NCBI RefSeq assembly: GCF_933775445.1
Contig: NC_065872.1
Coordinates: 2,790,001-2,854,000, forward strand
Length of the DNA: 64,000 nt
Reading direction: 5' to 3'
Source of the DNA: Argentina anserina
Taxonomy: Eukaryota; Streptophyta; Magnoliopsida; Rosales; Rosaceae
A program made the translations under genes and the position numbers. Numbering within the stretch: the first letter of the stretch is position 1; each line of letters opens with the position of its first letter. The notes under the pieces were generated by a model. That model saw only the letters and a list, made by a program, of their open reading frames with translations, searched no databases and was not told the origin of the DNA. Shown here piece by piece: positions 1 through 13,269 of this stretch.

Positions 1-1288
1 TGAAACCATTCACTAAACATTCAACTAGAGACTACACCAAAAGTATAACTATGAACAAGTCTCTTGACTCTTTGCTTCAAATAAACATATATAACAAATC
101 AACGAAACATATTTTGGAACACTTTCTGTCCTATATCACTCTATCATTTAAGCATTTGCCAATTGTTAAGAAATTGCATTTTGATCAAGTTGATTAAGAG
201 TGTATTATAACTTTATATAGATGTATTAGTGTTTGACAAAAGGTGGAGTATTAAACCTTTTCCTTCATTCATACTACATATAATGCTATTGGGCGTGCAG
301 AGCGCTTCAAGATCATAAGTTTTATTCATGTCCGAACATGATTGCTTATATACAATAGACTCTATTGTCGAAGTTGTATTTAGTTATGCATTTTGATATA
401 TACAATGACATGGTACATCTAGCATTACCCTAACTCAGTTTAGACGATTTCCGGCCAGTGATTCTCCGGTCACATCAGCTCCATACAGTCTATTTGGTAG
501 TATTTGTCGGTTTTAGGATGTTTCCACTTGTATTCAGTTTCTTCAAAAAATGGGAACCCAGTAAGTGGTCCAGAATAAGAAACAAACCTTGCCTAACCAA
601 ATAACCATTGTTGTAAAGAGAAAGCAATTGCAGAGGGACACGGACAAACCTTCCTCCATTCATGGGCATATTTTATCTTCATCGATCACAATGTTATTGG
701 AAGGATCAAACTTAGGTCTTTGCTTACAGAACATGATTGGTTAGTGGAGTATGCAGAGCTTGTCAATCTTTGCAAACACCCAAAACAATGAAATGCTTAA
801 TCTGTCAACTCAGATTTGGGGAAAAGTTGTCTGCTGCTGGCTAAGACAGATGGACTAGAGCCACTAGACACTCTCCCAATTTTATTCGATTCTTCATGGA
901 ATATATGATCTGGTTTTGCTTCTTCATGAATATATTCCAATCTTGTTTTGTTTAACTGGAGCTGGATAGTAACGCAACCATACGATATTGTTTAATTTCA
1001 AGGACTCACACAGCTATATTGAAGGGTTGATGAAATATACTGTATACACTATACACAAGATCTTAATAACATGTCATACCAAAAGCTCTTATGCGACATT
1101 TGCGATATCATTAATTTTAGATAAAGGATAATGAGCATCATACTAACAACAAGGCATGTTCTTATCTGTTAAGAAACTTTTACAGAACTTGGGGACTTCG
1201 GAAGTAATAGAAAGACCAAACTCTTTCATACTATTCAGGTATTCTTCTACACATAGTATGTAACCACATTTCCCAATACAAATAGGAA
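1..1288. other. intergenic, AT-rich left edge
   Basis: I see no supportable gene here. The DNA is AT-rich, with an imperfect direct repeat of an ATTCTTCATGGAATATAT-like word near 888-937. The segment just left of 1289 should contain the 3'UTR of the minus-strand gene that follows. Confidence 0.5.
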
Positions 1289-1824
1289 CTAAGCATCAGC
1301 TAGTTCCTTGGCAGTTGGAATTACAGGAACAAGAAAATTGCCGTAGGGTGAATCAAAGATCTTGAAGTTTCCAAGCACCCCATCTTGTTGTGCTTGTGCT
1401 ACTGCAAAATCTCTAGCCTGCTGAATACTACTCAGTCTCACTCCATTACTGGTTTGAGCCACCGGAACCTACAACATCAAAACCGTGAACAAATAGTGCT
1501 TCAAAATATTGAAACTCAAGAGAAAAAGTGCAGTTCTTACCGCTAATTGCTTCTCAACCGGTACATACACATTGCTGGTGTTACAGAAAAGCCCAAGTTA
1601 ATGAGAGAATGAGAATCCGATAAAAACAACAAAGAGCCATGCATGTGATTGTGGAGGACACGACTTGTCGTTAAGCAACTTGATCGTGAAAGGGGTCGGT
1701 TCGGCCTTTTGGGGAAGGAGATGATGCCCTTTTCAGTTAAATACTTGTCGTGTCACGGAAAACCCAATTCAAATTTCAAAGAAAACGACGCTAATGGTAT
1801 TGGATTGTCATCACAGGAAGAGAA

Positions 1825-1871
<47 letters not shown>

Positions 1872-2049
1872 GAAAATTTGACGGCAAAAGATTCCAACAC
1901 AGTTTCACACTTTCACGGGACCAAAAAATTACAGAGACCCAAAACTTACGGAAGTTTTTAGACTGAAATGTAGAAATTAGTGTTTACCTGGCGGGTTGAG
2001 GAGGTGGTTCAGCGATTCTCCGCCTCTTGGGTGGTTGCTTGGGTGCCAT
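1289..2049 (-). CDS. small three-exon protein of unknown function (91 aa)
   Basis: I do not recognise the family. The gene model is built from splice sites. Exon 1 is 2049-1988 (starts ATGGCACCC, donor GTAAAC). Exon 2 is 1574-1541 (donor GTAAGA). Exon 3 is 1468-1289 and ends in TAG. Exon lengths 62, 34 and 180 keep one frame and give 91 residues. The N-terminus is Pro/Lys/Arg-rich with a KRRR cluster that could be a nuclear localisation signal, followed by a PPPQP stretch. The C-terminal half is compact and conserved-looking, with QQARDFAVAQAQQDG, then GNFKIFDSPYGNFLVPV, ending in KELADA. There is no signal peptide and no membrane segment. Intron 1 carries a (CT)n microsatellite. Phase-consistent introns and sensible codons make it likely a real gene rather than a chance ORF. 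A transcript would settle exon 2, which is only 34 nt. Confidence 0.68.
1829..1868. repeat. (CT)n microsatellite inside intron 1
   Basis: About 20 uninterrupted CT units lie in the first intron of the small minus-strand gene. It is a simple, probably polymorphic, repeat. Confidence 0.95.
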
Positions 2050-5000
2050 TGTTGGCTGCTCAGCTCAAGCTGAAGTGCAGCTAATAGCCTAATATTTCTG
2101 CTCTCCTCAAATCTGAGTTTATGGGTTTAAAACTTTAAATAGAGGATTCTGGACTAGGCCCAATATTTATCCTGCATATGGCCAACCATGATCGGTCCGG
2201 GAAGTATATGGACCTTAGTAAATGGGGTGTATTTGAATCTCTCTGTTTTTCTCGATTACGAAAAACAATTAACATGAAAATCATCGCTTACACTCACATT
2301 TGTATTGATCAAAATAAAAGGCTGATAGAGTAGTCATTATAGTAATACTCTTTGCTATTTGGTGATTTGTTGAGTACTTATTTGTAGGGATTTCTGATGT
2401 TATTTCAAGTTTTTGTAACTAGGGGTTTAAATTTCACGTCCTTATTTATATTCGACAGTTTCATTAATAAAAACTTGAGGATGCAAGTTTGAGGGCAGCT
2501 GCACCGGTCTTCTATTAAAAAAAACATAAGGCTGAGAAGACATAACTCACATAAGAAGAGAGTTGAGAAGATTAACTCATTATAGTAGGGATAAAATGAC
2601 CTAAACTAGCTAAAGCATCAACAATGAAATATCGAGTATTGATTCAAATAAGGGAACAACAAATTTGAAGTTAGTATCGGCGTATCGAATACGCATCAAT
2701 TGTTAGAAAAAAAAAACAAAACATGGACAAAAAAAATTATGCGTATAAACGGAATGTATAGAACAATATATTAGTCAATTGTAACAGTTTATATCGTTAT
2801 GCATAGTTTATATCTCCATAACGATCAATTATACACTCCTTGCTCGTATACAATTATATATACTGCATCAGTATTTGTGTAAAACGAGGACTAAAACAAA
2901 ATAATTATTGTGGGCCGAAGTGTCAGATTCAATATAGGCCGGGCCTGAGTGGTCCAGAAACTTATATCCTAATACCCCGGGCTCTAGTAGGATTCTGATC
3001 ACTAAAATATGGTGGATTCCTTTGACGACGAACATTAGATACTGCGCAATGATTATTTCTCCACTCGAGATGATCAGTTCAACTACTAATGTTGTAGGCA
3101 CTAATCACCCATCTTAAACCACACGCTCCTGATAAACTATATATCTTGGCGTAATCATCACTTTTGGTGGATTTAGCAATCATCTAATAGATATTTGCAT
3201 TTGCTTAATTATTAAACAGTTCATCAGTCTTAGTAGTGTACAGTAGTTCATGCCTTCCTGGTGGTATTGACAGAGATTGCAGTCATAAAACTGTTCTTGA
3301 TAAGCTCTTTGTATACATGGGCCGGCCGTATTGATAAAGATAGCAGTCGCGCGCTTTAGGTGATGTACTTGTACATCATCAATAATTAAGCCTGACAAAT
3401 TACTTGCAGCTTGCTGGTGAGGTTGTTATCTGTGATGCAGACTTCTGTGTGATCGATAGAAACTTATGCTTGAGTTACGCAGCTTAACGATGATGTCCTC
3501 GATCACTAATTATGATGGTGATTGGGTAAAAGTGGGCGCTGCACCTGCCTTATGTACGCGGAAATGTGATCGAGCCTTATATATATATATGGAAACAATA
3601 AGGTTCTAGACCTGAATCTTTTCACTGGGAAAGCGATTGTCGGAGCTAGTCCTGTATCAAAGCGAGGATGAAGTCTGTGTTCTACCATTAAAGAAAAAAA
3701 ACGGACAGTCACAGAGATAATCTTCAAATTAAGGATATTGAATTGTCATTTATGATCTATCCAGGGTTTCGGTCGAGTAACAATACAGTACATTTCTAAC
3801 TAGACAGCTACTCTACCTCGCTTTGTATATACTGATCGATTCATGTCTTCATGATATCTTGTTAAATGCAAGAGCTTGTATACTAGCGATAATCGAGAAT
3901 ATCGCTCTACAAAAGTGAACAAGAAAAGCCATGAATTTGACTTAATTTTGTTAATTATTTTCTAATTGTTCGAGCTATATAGCTGGTGGAGGTGGTAGCT
4001 TAGCTAGTGGCATGGCCTCTAGGTAGGATATTATTGATTTAAGATGGTATGTATTCAACAAATGTTGATTGATTTGGACTCACTAATTAAGTTTTACTTT
4101 ATTCTCCATCCAAAATCGCTGGTGTTAGGAGAAACTTGACCCCCCATATCGAACCAAATCTATATCTTCATCATATTTCAGGTCTTTACTTAAATCGTGG
4201 TGAGCGTCACATGCTTTGAAACTCACTTTAATTTGATATTCCTGTTTCCATTTAATTTTGTCAGACCTCAGATCATTTATGTTCTCTTAGTTGGTGATAA
4301 TTGGTGGTTATTGACTAACTATATCTTAATTTATATTTGACCCGTGTCGATTAAGGTTGGACATAACTAATCAATCTAAAGAAAGTTATTAATTAAAGTA
4401 ATGATTGTTATCTACAACATTGTCCTTGATTGATTGAGTGCTATACTGAGGTCAACAGCCATCATCTCTACGTACTGTAGAACTGTAATAATGAACTGAG
4501 TAATTGAAGTTTGAAATCTAGCTCGAGCACGCCGTTTATTCTTGCATCAATTAAGGAATCCACAAATCAAAATCTTTAATATAAATTTCACATCAATTTA
4601 CTTTACAATACAAAATTCACAAACTTTCGGAGGTAGAATATAATGTTATCATATAGGTAAGACCGTAAGAGAACAAATATTACAACCAAAATAAAATCTT
4701 TTAACCCTTCGCTTTTCAATTATTAAATTAATATCGATATACTTAATCTTCCGTTTTTGTAAAATAGGTACGGTCCCTCACTATTGATCGAGAAAGTAGC
4801 TAGTTGGATAACTTCATTGATCACATGGTTTGTCCGACCATCGAATCTAAAAAGTTATTTATGTCATAAAAACTCAAACAACTCGAGACACATGAGATCA
4901 TTTTCAACAATTTTGTCATTTTAGAAAATAAAAGTGAGATTTTACATAATATTGACATTTTTCCACTCCAACAGCATTCTTTTCTCCAAAATAAAAAAAA

Positions 5001-6784
5001 AGACAAAAGAGAAAGAAAAATTCTTCAAACTTGTAGTAACCTGTAAAATTTTGGATAAGCAGCATTTAGTGTTCTTACACTTTATCCAATAACTCAAGTT
5101 TTAATAATAACTAATTAAAACAATAAATAATTTGAATCATTTATTTTAAACTAGCAACTTAAATATATAAAATAATTTATGGTTATAAAAATTGGATTAT
5201 ATAATATAAATGCATAAATATTCAAAATAGAGAAACTGTTGAATTTGAGCATAAATGTTTTAAAGATTTTGGCATTTAATTCTCTATTTTAAATAAATTT
5301 TAACAAAATTGTTGGAGATCCTCTGAAAAAAAACACATATAATTATAAGTATTGACTAATTGGTCCCGTCAAATTAAATTTATTATCCTCATCATGAGAT
5401 TGTCCAACCCTATTTTGCAAATGACTAGGGCCTAATCGGGCCACATGGTTAATCTCCATTATATCACTAAATGACTCTCTTAAGTACTGTTGTTGTCCAA
5501 CCCTAAACAGTATTGGAGCCTAGCTTGGAGGGGTCGCTAAGGGGATTATTGGTGCTCAGGTTTGGAACAGAGTTGTTGTATCACTTGTTTGCTTGTTTCC
5601 CCCCCGAGGCCCCGACCTTCACCACAAAACCGGAGTTATAATTAGGTACAGATCGATCGACCTTTCCATCCCTTGACCTTAATTGTCAGAAAGACATGAG
5701 TATTAGACTATTACTAATAGCTAGTAGTAGTCCAAGTCCAACAAGTAGGCTGCGAACTTCAGCGAATTGATTGAAGATCACCAAGCTCAGTTAACCTGAG
5801 GCCAGAAGAAGAACCTATGGTAAACCTAAACCAATCTAAGCTAGGTTGCATTTCCAGGAGTGGACTTATATATCGAGCAGAGGGGGAATTAGGTCAGCAA
5901 CAGTGACGAAATTGGACTTGGACAAGAAGGTCTTGCAAGCCATGTGCAGAAATGCGTCCCACGTGGGATATGGGCATGCATGCGTGTGGGTCTCTTCCTA
6001 TTGGTGATCTGTATTCTTCTTCCTTTTTACGTGACAAATTAGGCAAGCTACAGCACCCAAGAAACCCACAAAGTTCCCAATATGGGAAACTGACCAAACC
6101 CTAAAGTTCATATATCTCTATAGAATATACGATCATGATACATCAAGGATTATTTGTGTAGAAGTGTTTCCAGTGCCCTAGGCCCTAGCCAGCCTCTTGG
6201 AATTTTAGGGTTATCTTTTATTTGCTTTGCAAGCTAACCTAACTAAGCTTTGGAATCTAATAAGATGCAAACGTAGATCGACATGGAAATGAGCTAGCTG
6301 TGCGTAAGAGACAAGTAGCTGGCCTTTATAAAGACCCATCTCTAACTCGGCAACTCCTTCCCTATTCCTCCATATATCACGTGCCCTTTTTAATTAATTT
6401 CTTCTTTCTATTTCCTTTTGATTGCTTTCTTTCATTTATACTAATACAGTTCCATCTTACTTGAGGCACTAGTCTTGTTTCCTCCTTTCTGACAAAGTCA
6501 TAACAACTACAATCAAATGCCCTGTTATACATACAGATGAACAGCCAGAAAAAGGAAGGTCGGCGGGCAAAGTACGGTAATAGCTATAATGAATCAAATG
6601 ACTGTCAACGAATTCGGATGCATGTTCGTAATTGAAGATATACTAGCTTGTTAACTTATTTTCTTATATAAATTGAAACTTCCCGAATCTATTACTCGGT
6701 CTAACCATTATAATACCAGTAAATCAGAACTACCTTTATTTCTTAGACCGCATGATCTGGACACCCAAACCCTATATTTTATTG
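2050..6784. other. intergenic, no gene seen
   Basis: This is 4.7 kb of AT-rich DNA. Only short ORFs without family resemblance occur. There is a short (TA)n tract near 3580-3590. The 5'UTR and promoter of the 1289-2049 gene must lie at the left end. I looked for the mature sequences of common conserved plant microRNAs and saw none. Confidence 0.5.
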
Positions 6785-7328
6785 TTTCATAGTAGGGTTG
6801 TCAATGTATCGTATAGTGTCGGGTCAAATTGTTTTGCATGTTATAAAATGTAAACTCAAACTTAAACCTATTTAATAATCGTTTCAAGAATTTAAAATCA
6901 AACTCAATTTATTTATTAAACGAGTTACTTGTTTCAAACATGTTTAATTCATTTAATAAATATAACATGTAGTTTTAGATAATATAACAAACTGAAGAAA
7001 GAATCAGACATAAAAATTCAATGTATTACCTAAAATTCTAATTCAAAATGAAAAAAGACTTATAAAACATTTATATACATATAATGTTATTATTTTAAAT
7101 AACTTTTGTACATGTATTTTATATAGAGTTTAGTTCGACCATTTCATTAAACGTGTCATGCGGGTTAATTTCGTGGTAGCGAGTTAACCCGTTGTTGAGC
7201 CTATATTAAATAGGTCATGATGAGTTCACTCGTCGCTGACCCGCTTCTTAATCGTGCGTGTTCAACCAACTTTATTTCGTGCGAGTTTCGAGTCGTTTTA
7301 TGTCGGAAATGACGGACCTATTTCATAG
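6785..7328. mobile_element. non-autonomous hAT-type MITE with perfect 8-bp target duplication
   Basis: The element spans 6793-7320 (528 bp). It starts TAGGGTTGTCAATG and its right end, read in reverse, starts TAGGTCCGTCATT, giving degenerate terminal inverted repeats. The octamer TTTCATAG flanks it on both sides (6785-6792 and 7321-7328), the 8-bp duplication expected of hAT transposases. Inner sequence has the GTGTCGGGTCAAA- and GCGGGTTAA-like words typical of the widespread plant hAT MITEs that begin 'TAGGGTTGTCAA'. It has no coding capacity. The ends are diverged while the target duplication is intact, so it is an old insertion. Confidence 0.85.
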
Positions 7329-9223
7329 TCTCATGCATTTAACATTGCCCACTGTGATGCTATAGCTAGATAATATATAGAAACGAAAAGGTAAGATGGC
7401 AAATAATTTGGAGGAAAAGATGAGCGTGTGAAGGTGGAAAGGAACCAGTAAAGGGTTTGCTTTGCGGTTGCTTGTGCCTTTTTGCAGATCGATCGATCAG
7501 TGTGATCTTGAGGATCAACAGCAAAGATTTTTTCATGAAAGGAGGTAGATCATAAAAATCTTATATTAAGAAATGGCAAAGTTAAGGAATAACTTCTGTG
7601 CATTTCGTTTCCAAATTAGGGTGTTGCCACGCGTCCCATATAGTTGATGTTCAGCTTTTGTAGTAATTATAAGTCTTGCTTTTGCATGATCATACTATGA
7701 GGAAAAAGGATATTAGATGCCTCGTAAGGTTTCATTCATGATTTGCAACTCGCAAGGTGGGAGTTTCCAAAGCATATATACGTACATATAATCTATGAAA
7801 ATAAATTGCTTTTAAAAAAATCTATGAAAATAAAAAAAAGTACGTTACTAATTAGTACCACAATTGAAATGTTAAAATATATTGGCATGCACTTTAAAGC
7901 TAGCATTAGCAAAAGTCAATATAATTTTTTTAAGAAATATTAATATTATCAACTGAATTATGGGAGAAATAATGCACAATGGACCCTATACAACAGTTGA
8001 AATTGAACAATTAATTTTTAGAACAGTACTCGAATTATTTTCATAGCCAACATTGAAGCTAGGGAAATGTTATTATTAATGATATTGCATGTATTTATCT
8101 CCCAATAGTACTGACTTAGGAATCTCTGCATACTTCAATAACCATATATGCATGTTGAAATTCATCTGAATATGTTGATCAATTAGTCATAGACTCTTAG
8201 TAATGGAGCTAATTACTCAGTTCAAAAATCTTTGATCAGAGTGAGTTATAGAACATTGAACAACCAAAACGTGATTAGTAGCTAGCTAGATAGTAGTGAG
8301 AGCAAGATAGCAGATAGCCAAATTAACAAATATACCTGATATGAGATAATATCACTATATCAGGTAAAGATGGATAATATCATGTCGAGGGGAAAAAATA
8401 GTAATGGCTACAGAAAATTTACACAGCACAAATTTATTTGTTCTATTTTGTGTTCTTTAGTGTCGAAGGATCTTCGATCTGTGCTTAAGGAATGAAATTG
8501 ATTACTACTAATTAACAATCTGCAAGTACTTAACCTTTGGATGATACAGAAAGCCATCATCAAGCATAAGAACTAAACAATAAGAAGCAGAGACACACAC
8601 ACGTATATATTTGTTTTTTTTGAAAGCCCGAAATTCCCTCAGGACGCCAACACACAAGCGCTAGCGCGCAACAGGTGATCGAACATGTGCTTCCATGATC
8701 GATCAGGTGCTGTGCGAACACAGTAGAGCTTATCTAGCTGCCCATCAGTACCCAATAAAGATGCCGCACTACCATCCCTGACTCAGGACCTACTCACAAT
8801 CGACCCAATTAAAACCAATATATTCTCTAGCGCAAAGGCTTCTACTGTCTCGGTTCAACACCTGTGCCTTTCTCTCTGCGACTCACTTTTCATCTTCTAA
8901 CTAATTATACATGTCTGATCTTCAACTTTAAAAAGAACGCAGAATCGGACCTCTTCCGTATTGTACGTTATATAATACACCAGTGATGTAGATGCTCAAC
9001 TATGTTTGCACAGTTTAATATGGAAAAAGGAAACCCTAAACAACTAAAAGTTTGTCAACTTGGGGCATGTTTCTCACTCAACTCGATCTTAATATCAATG
9101 CCAACTTCCTGTGTTTGCCAGACATACAAACATTTCATACCGACCTTGTTATTCTTAATTCTCATACTATGAGATATCATTTCCCAAGTAGAACACCATC
9201 CCAAACTAATTCCAAATGATCTG
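7329..9223. other. intergenic, no gene seen
   Basis: AT-rich DNA. A 9-bp perfect inverted repeat (ACCTGATAT / ATATCAGGT) lies near 8334-8364. The minus-strand stretch next to the copia insertion (9055-9223) stays open and reads on in the same frame past the element (see findings). No known family was recognised. Confidence 0.45.
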
Positions 9224-9228
9224 ATATG

Positions 9229-9427
9229 AGTTAAAATAGGTATGAATAAATTCTTGTATTGATTTTTTGATATTGATTGATTCATCTGGATACTAAGTCT
9301 AGCTATTTATAAAAAATAAATTGGCCAATTGCATTGTTGTTAGTACTATTTCTAATGATGAATTTAACTGTTCTACCACCATGTTTGTTACTTTACACAG
9401 CTCACACACAACTCACTTACGCTAACA
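9229..9427 (-). repeat. 3' LTR of the copia element
   Basis: This 199-bp direct repeat of 13924-14121 starts TGTTAGCG in element orientation. It is bounded by target duplication ATATG on the left and by the polypurine tract (9428-9440) on the inner side. Confidence 0.93.
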
Positions 9428-12400
9428 CTCCCTCTCAAGTTGGCGCATACACATCAACCATGCCTAACTTCCAAAGTGAGTCATAAAAAACATTCTTGGA
9501 CACTCATTTAGTGAGTATATCCGCAAGTTTCTCTTATGTAGGAACAAACGGAAAGCAAATGATCTTAGCGTCTAACTTCTCTTTTATAAAGTGACGATCA
9601 ACCTCTACATGTTTTGTACGATCATGCTGCACAAGATTCTGTGAAATATCAATAGTTGCCTTGTTGTCACAGTACAACTGTATAGCACACTTAGGTTTAA
9701 CACCCAAATCTTGTAGTAAATTCCTAAGTCACAACAACTCGCACACTCCCTGACCAAAACCTCTGTCATCTGCTTCAGCACTAGATCGAGCTACCACATT
9801 TTGTTTCTTACTCCTCCACGTAACAAGAATACCTCCAACAAAGGTAAAATACCCTGATGTGGACTTCCGATCTGTAATATTTCCAGCCCAGTCTGCATCT
9901 GTAAAGCCACAAACCTCAAGGATATTGTTGTGATTAGAAAACATTACTCATCTCCCTGAAGTTGACTTCAAGTACCTCAAAATCTTCACAACAACATCCA
10001 TGTGATCCTCACTGGGATTATGCATGAACTGACTCACTACACTTACTGCATACGCAACATCTGGCCTGGTATGTGATGAATAAATCAGGTGTCTGACTAG
10101 CCTCTGATAACGAGTTTTGTCTCTAGGCACTTGATCTGGTATTCTGCTAACCAATGGTTATGCTCAATTGGAGTATCAATTGGAGTGCAATCCAACATAT
10201 TTGTCTCTGTTAGTAGATCAAGGATGTACTTCCTCTGACAAAGATATATATCATCACTCCCCCTAGCTACCTCAATGCCCAAGAAGTACTTGAGTGTACC
10301 TAGGTATTTCATCTCAAACTATGTGACTAGTTGCTTCTGTAATCTATCCATCTCAATAGTATCATTACCAGTAACTACCACATTATCAACATATATAATT
10401 AGGGCTACTACCTTCCCTTGATGATGCTTGAGAAACAGGGTATGATCTGAATTACTTTGTTTGTAATCAATCTTCCGTATGAACTGTGAGAACCTCCCAA
10501 ACCAAGCACGTGGTGACTATTTGATACCATATAAAGACTTTCTCAATTTGCACACAAAATCACCAGAAGAGGTAGTTACATACCCTGGAGGAAGACTCAT
10601 ATACACCTCTTCAGCTAACTTGCCATGAAGAAATGCATTCTTGACGTCAAACTGTCGGAGTGGCCAGTTCAAATTGGCAGCACACGAAAGGAGAACTCGA
10701 ATAGTGTTCATCTTTGCAACAAGGGCAAAAGTCTCATCATAATCAATACCATAGGTTTGAGTAAATCCCTTCGCAACAAGGCGTGCTTTATACCGGTTGA
10801 TTGATCCATCCGCATTATGCTTCACAATGAACACCCAACGACACCCTACAGCTTTCTTGCCATGTTGTGGAGGCACAAGTTCCCATGTATCATTCTTCTG
10901 CAATGCCTCCATCTATTCCTCCATTGCTTTCCTCTACTTTGGATCTCCCAACGCATCCTGCATTTTGTTAGGTACTGATATAGCAGATATTTGATTAACA
11001 AAAGATGATGATCTCTTAGTGGACATATAGTTGGCTACTGGATATTTGGATTTGGCATGTAAACTTGGTTCATATCTTTTTGGGGGTTGACCTCTAGTAT
11101 ACCTGTTTGGTAACTCATATTGCCTACTATGAGACTCACAACTAGTACCAGTGGATGGACATACCTCAGATGAGTGACCTTCTGCACCAGGAAGTTGTTG
11201 GCCAGGGGTATGAGTGATGACATGAGGGGCAGTTGTGCTTTCCACTATTAGTTATCTTTCTGGAACCTGGGTATCTGAGGCATCTCTCTCTTGTGGAGTG
11301 TCTGATACTACTGGATTATGGTCATTTAAAACTTGAGCTTCTACTACTGGGGTCCTAGTATCAACCTCAGAATGAGCTTCTGCTACTGGAGTCAAAGTAT
11401 CTCCAACAATGACATTACATGATTCCTCCCCCTCACTATGATACAACTCTTCAAAGAATGAATTCTCCTCCTGAAGAGCTGTATCAGAAGAGGTAAAATA
11501 GCTTATATCCTCAAAGAAGGTGACATCCATAGTTACATAGTACTTTTTGGTGGGTGGATGATAACACTTGTATCCCTTCTGACTACTTCCATAACCAACA
11601 AACACACAGTTGATCGCCTGAGGATCCAACTTAGACTTTTGTTGACTTTTAGAAACATGAACAAAAGCCACGCAACCAAAAAAACGGCCAGGTATGTTGT
11701 GAAAAGAAGGTTTGAGAACATGAGATGCAAGAACCTGAACATGGATTTTCCCTTGAAGGACAGTGGATGAGAGACGATTGATAACGTAAGCTGGAGCCTC
11801 TACAACATCACCCCAAAGATATTTAGGCACATGAGCACTAAAAAGAATGGAACGAGCCATTTCAAGAAGATGACGATTTTTTCTTTCACATACCTCATTT
11901 TGTTCTGGTGTTCGTGGACATGTGGTTTGATTAACAATCCCATGATTTTTACAAAACTGTTGGAAGATACGGTTGACATACTCCCCCCCCCATTATCAGA
12001 ACGAAGAACTCTAATGGTGCTATTATATTGTGTTTGGACATGAGTATGAAAAGCTTGGAAATCAGGAAAAACCTCATCTTTAGTCTGAAGGAGAACAATC
12101 CAAGACACCCTAGTGCAATCATCAATAAACGACACGTAGTACCTCATATCCTTGGTTGTAGGCTCTTTTGAAGGTCCCCAAACATCAGAATGAATTAATT
12201 CAAATTATGACTCTTAGAAAGACATGGAGAATATGTAGAACTATGACTCTTAGCAAGTACACATGTTTCACAACGCAAAAAGGACACATCAACACCAATA
12301 AACAGGGAAGGCATGCTTTTTTTCATAACATGGAAAGATGAATGCCCCAATCGGCGATGCCACAACCAAATTTCACTTAGCTGATTAGAACTTGCAGTCA

Positions 12401-12897
12401 AGGAAGTGCATAGCTGGGCTCCTGGTTGAGCTCCTGCATATGTCTGATCCAAGTGAAAAAATTTGCCCCTGAAATCCCCCCGACCGATTATCTCCTTGGT
12501 GAGAAGATCCTGGAAAATCACATACATGAGAAAAAATGTTACAGAACACCGAGACTCAGTGTTCAACTGGGGAACAGATAACAAGTGATGTGATAAGTCA
12601 GGTACATATAGAACATTATGAAATTCTAAAATAAGAGTGATACGAATTGACCCTATCCCTAACACAGGAAAAACCTCACCATTGACATTGGTAACATAAG
12701 ACACTGGTGGAGAAGACAACTTAATTTTAAAGTAAGATTTATCATAAGTCATATCATCAGATGCACCAGAATCAATAATCCAAGTATCAGAACCAATAAA
12801 GTTAGAAATTTTTAAATCTATACCGATCTTTCCACTTGCTCGAGGTTTTGTAGTAGCTGAAACATTACCATTAGTGCAGAATTGTCCCACAACATGT
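9428..12897 (-). pseudogene. copia pol remnant: protease, integrase, reverse transcriptase, RNase H
   Basis: Read on the minus strand, the order is as follows. The aspartic protease motif WIIDSGASDDMT lies near 12780, with HM replaced by DM at its end. The GAG-pre-integrase segment has LWHRRLGH and a CETC zinc-finger end. The integrase core has FIDDCTR and VLRSDNGG. The reverse transcriptase begins near 10912 with the NDTWELVP and [11 protein letters not shown] words and [10 protein letters not shown]. Its catalytic box is YVDN instead of YVDD (10382-10393). RNase H shows GFTDADWAG, TSGY and TKHVEVDRHFI-like words. Lesions include a frameshift near 12200, a frameshift at the 9-C run 11983-11991, a stop near 10518, a frameshift near 10150 and further stops in RNase H. 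No functional polyprotein can be made. Confidence 0.92.
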
Positions 12898-13115
12898 CTA
12901 GAATCGTGTGAGAACTCAACTCTCCAACCATTCTTACCATTTAACTGTCGAATAGCAACCTCCGCATCTCTAATATGAACAAAATCAATGAAAGCATATC
13001 TCGGTGGTTTTTTTGCAACCCAAACTCTTCTAATACTTCCAAACTTACGGAACATAATCTGAAGCTCCCATTATGAAAAACGAGAATCAAGATTCCCGAC
13101 ATACAAACGAACCAT
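12897..13115 (-). pseudogene. captured RRM of an RSZ21/22-type SR splicing factor, fused to copia protease
   Basis: The minus-strand reading from an ATG at 13115 matches the N-terminal RNA-recognition motif of plant RSZ21/RSZ22 splicing factors. It has RNP2-like LYVGNLD, then FGSIRRVWVAKKPP, RNP1-like YAFIDF, and DAEVAIRQLNGKNGWRVE-SH. The reading is intronless, which points to capture from a spliced mRNA. One in-frame TAA occurs at codon 15 (13073-13071). After it the frame stays open through the RRM into the protease region down to 12195. The zinc knuckle and RS tail of the host gene are absent. The segment lies where copia gag normally sits and is in the element's sense orientation. Confidence 0.85.
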
Positions 13116-13269
13116 TTTTTTGTGTTCAGGTGTACTAATCAAATTTGTGGGTGTGTATACAAATCAGTCAACCGGGTCAGGTCGGAAGCCGGGTCGGGCC
13201 GGACAGTGGGCCGGGTCGGACACTGATCCTCCTTCTTCCTTTGCCCGTCCCCAATTCACCTTCTTTCCC

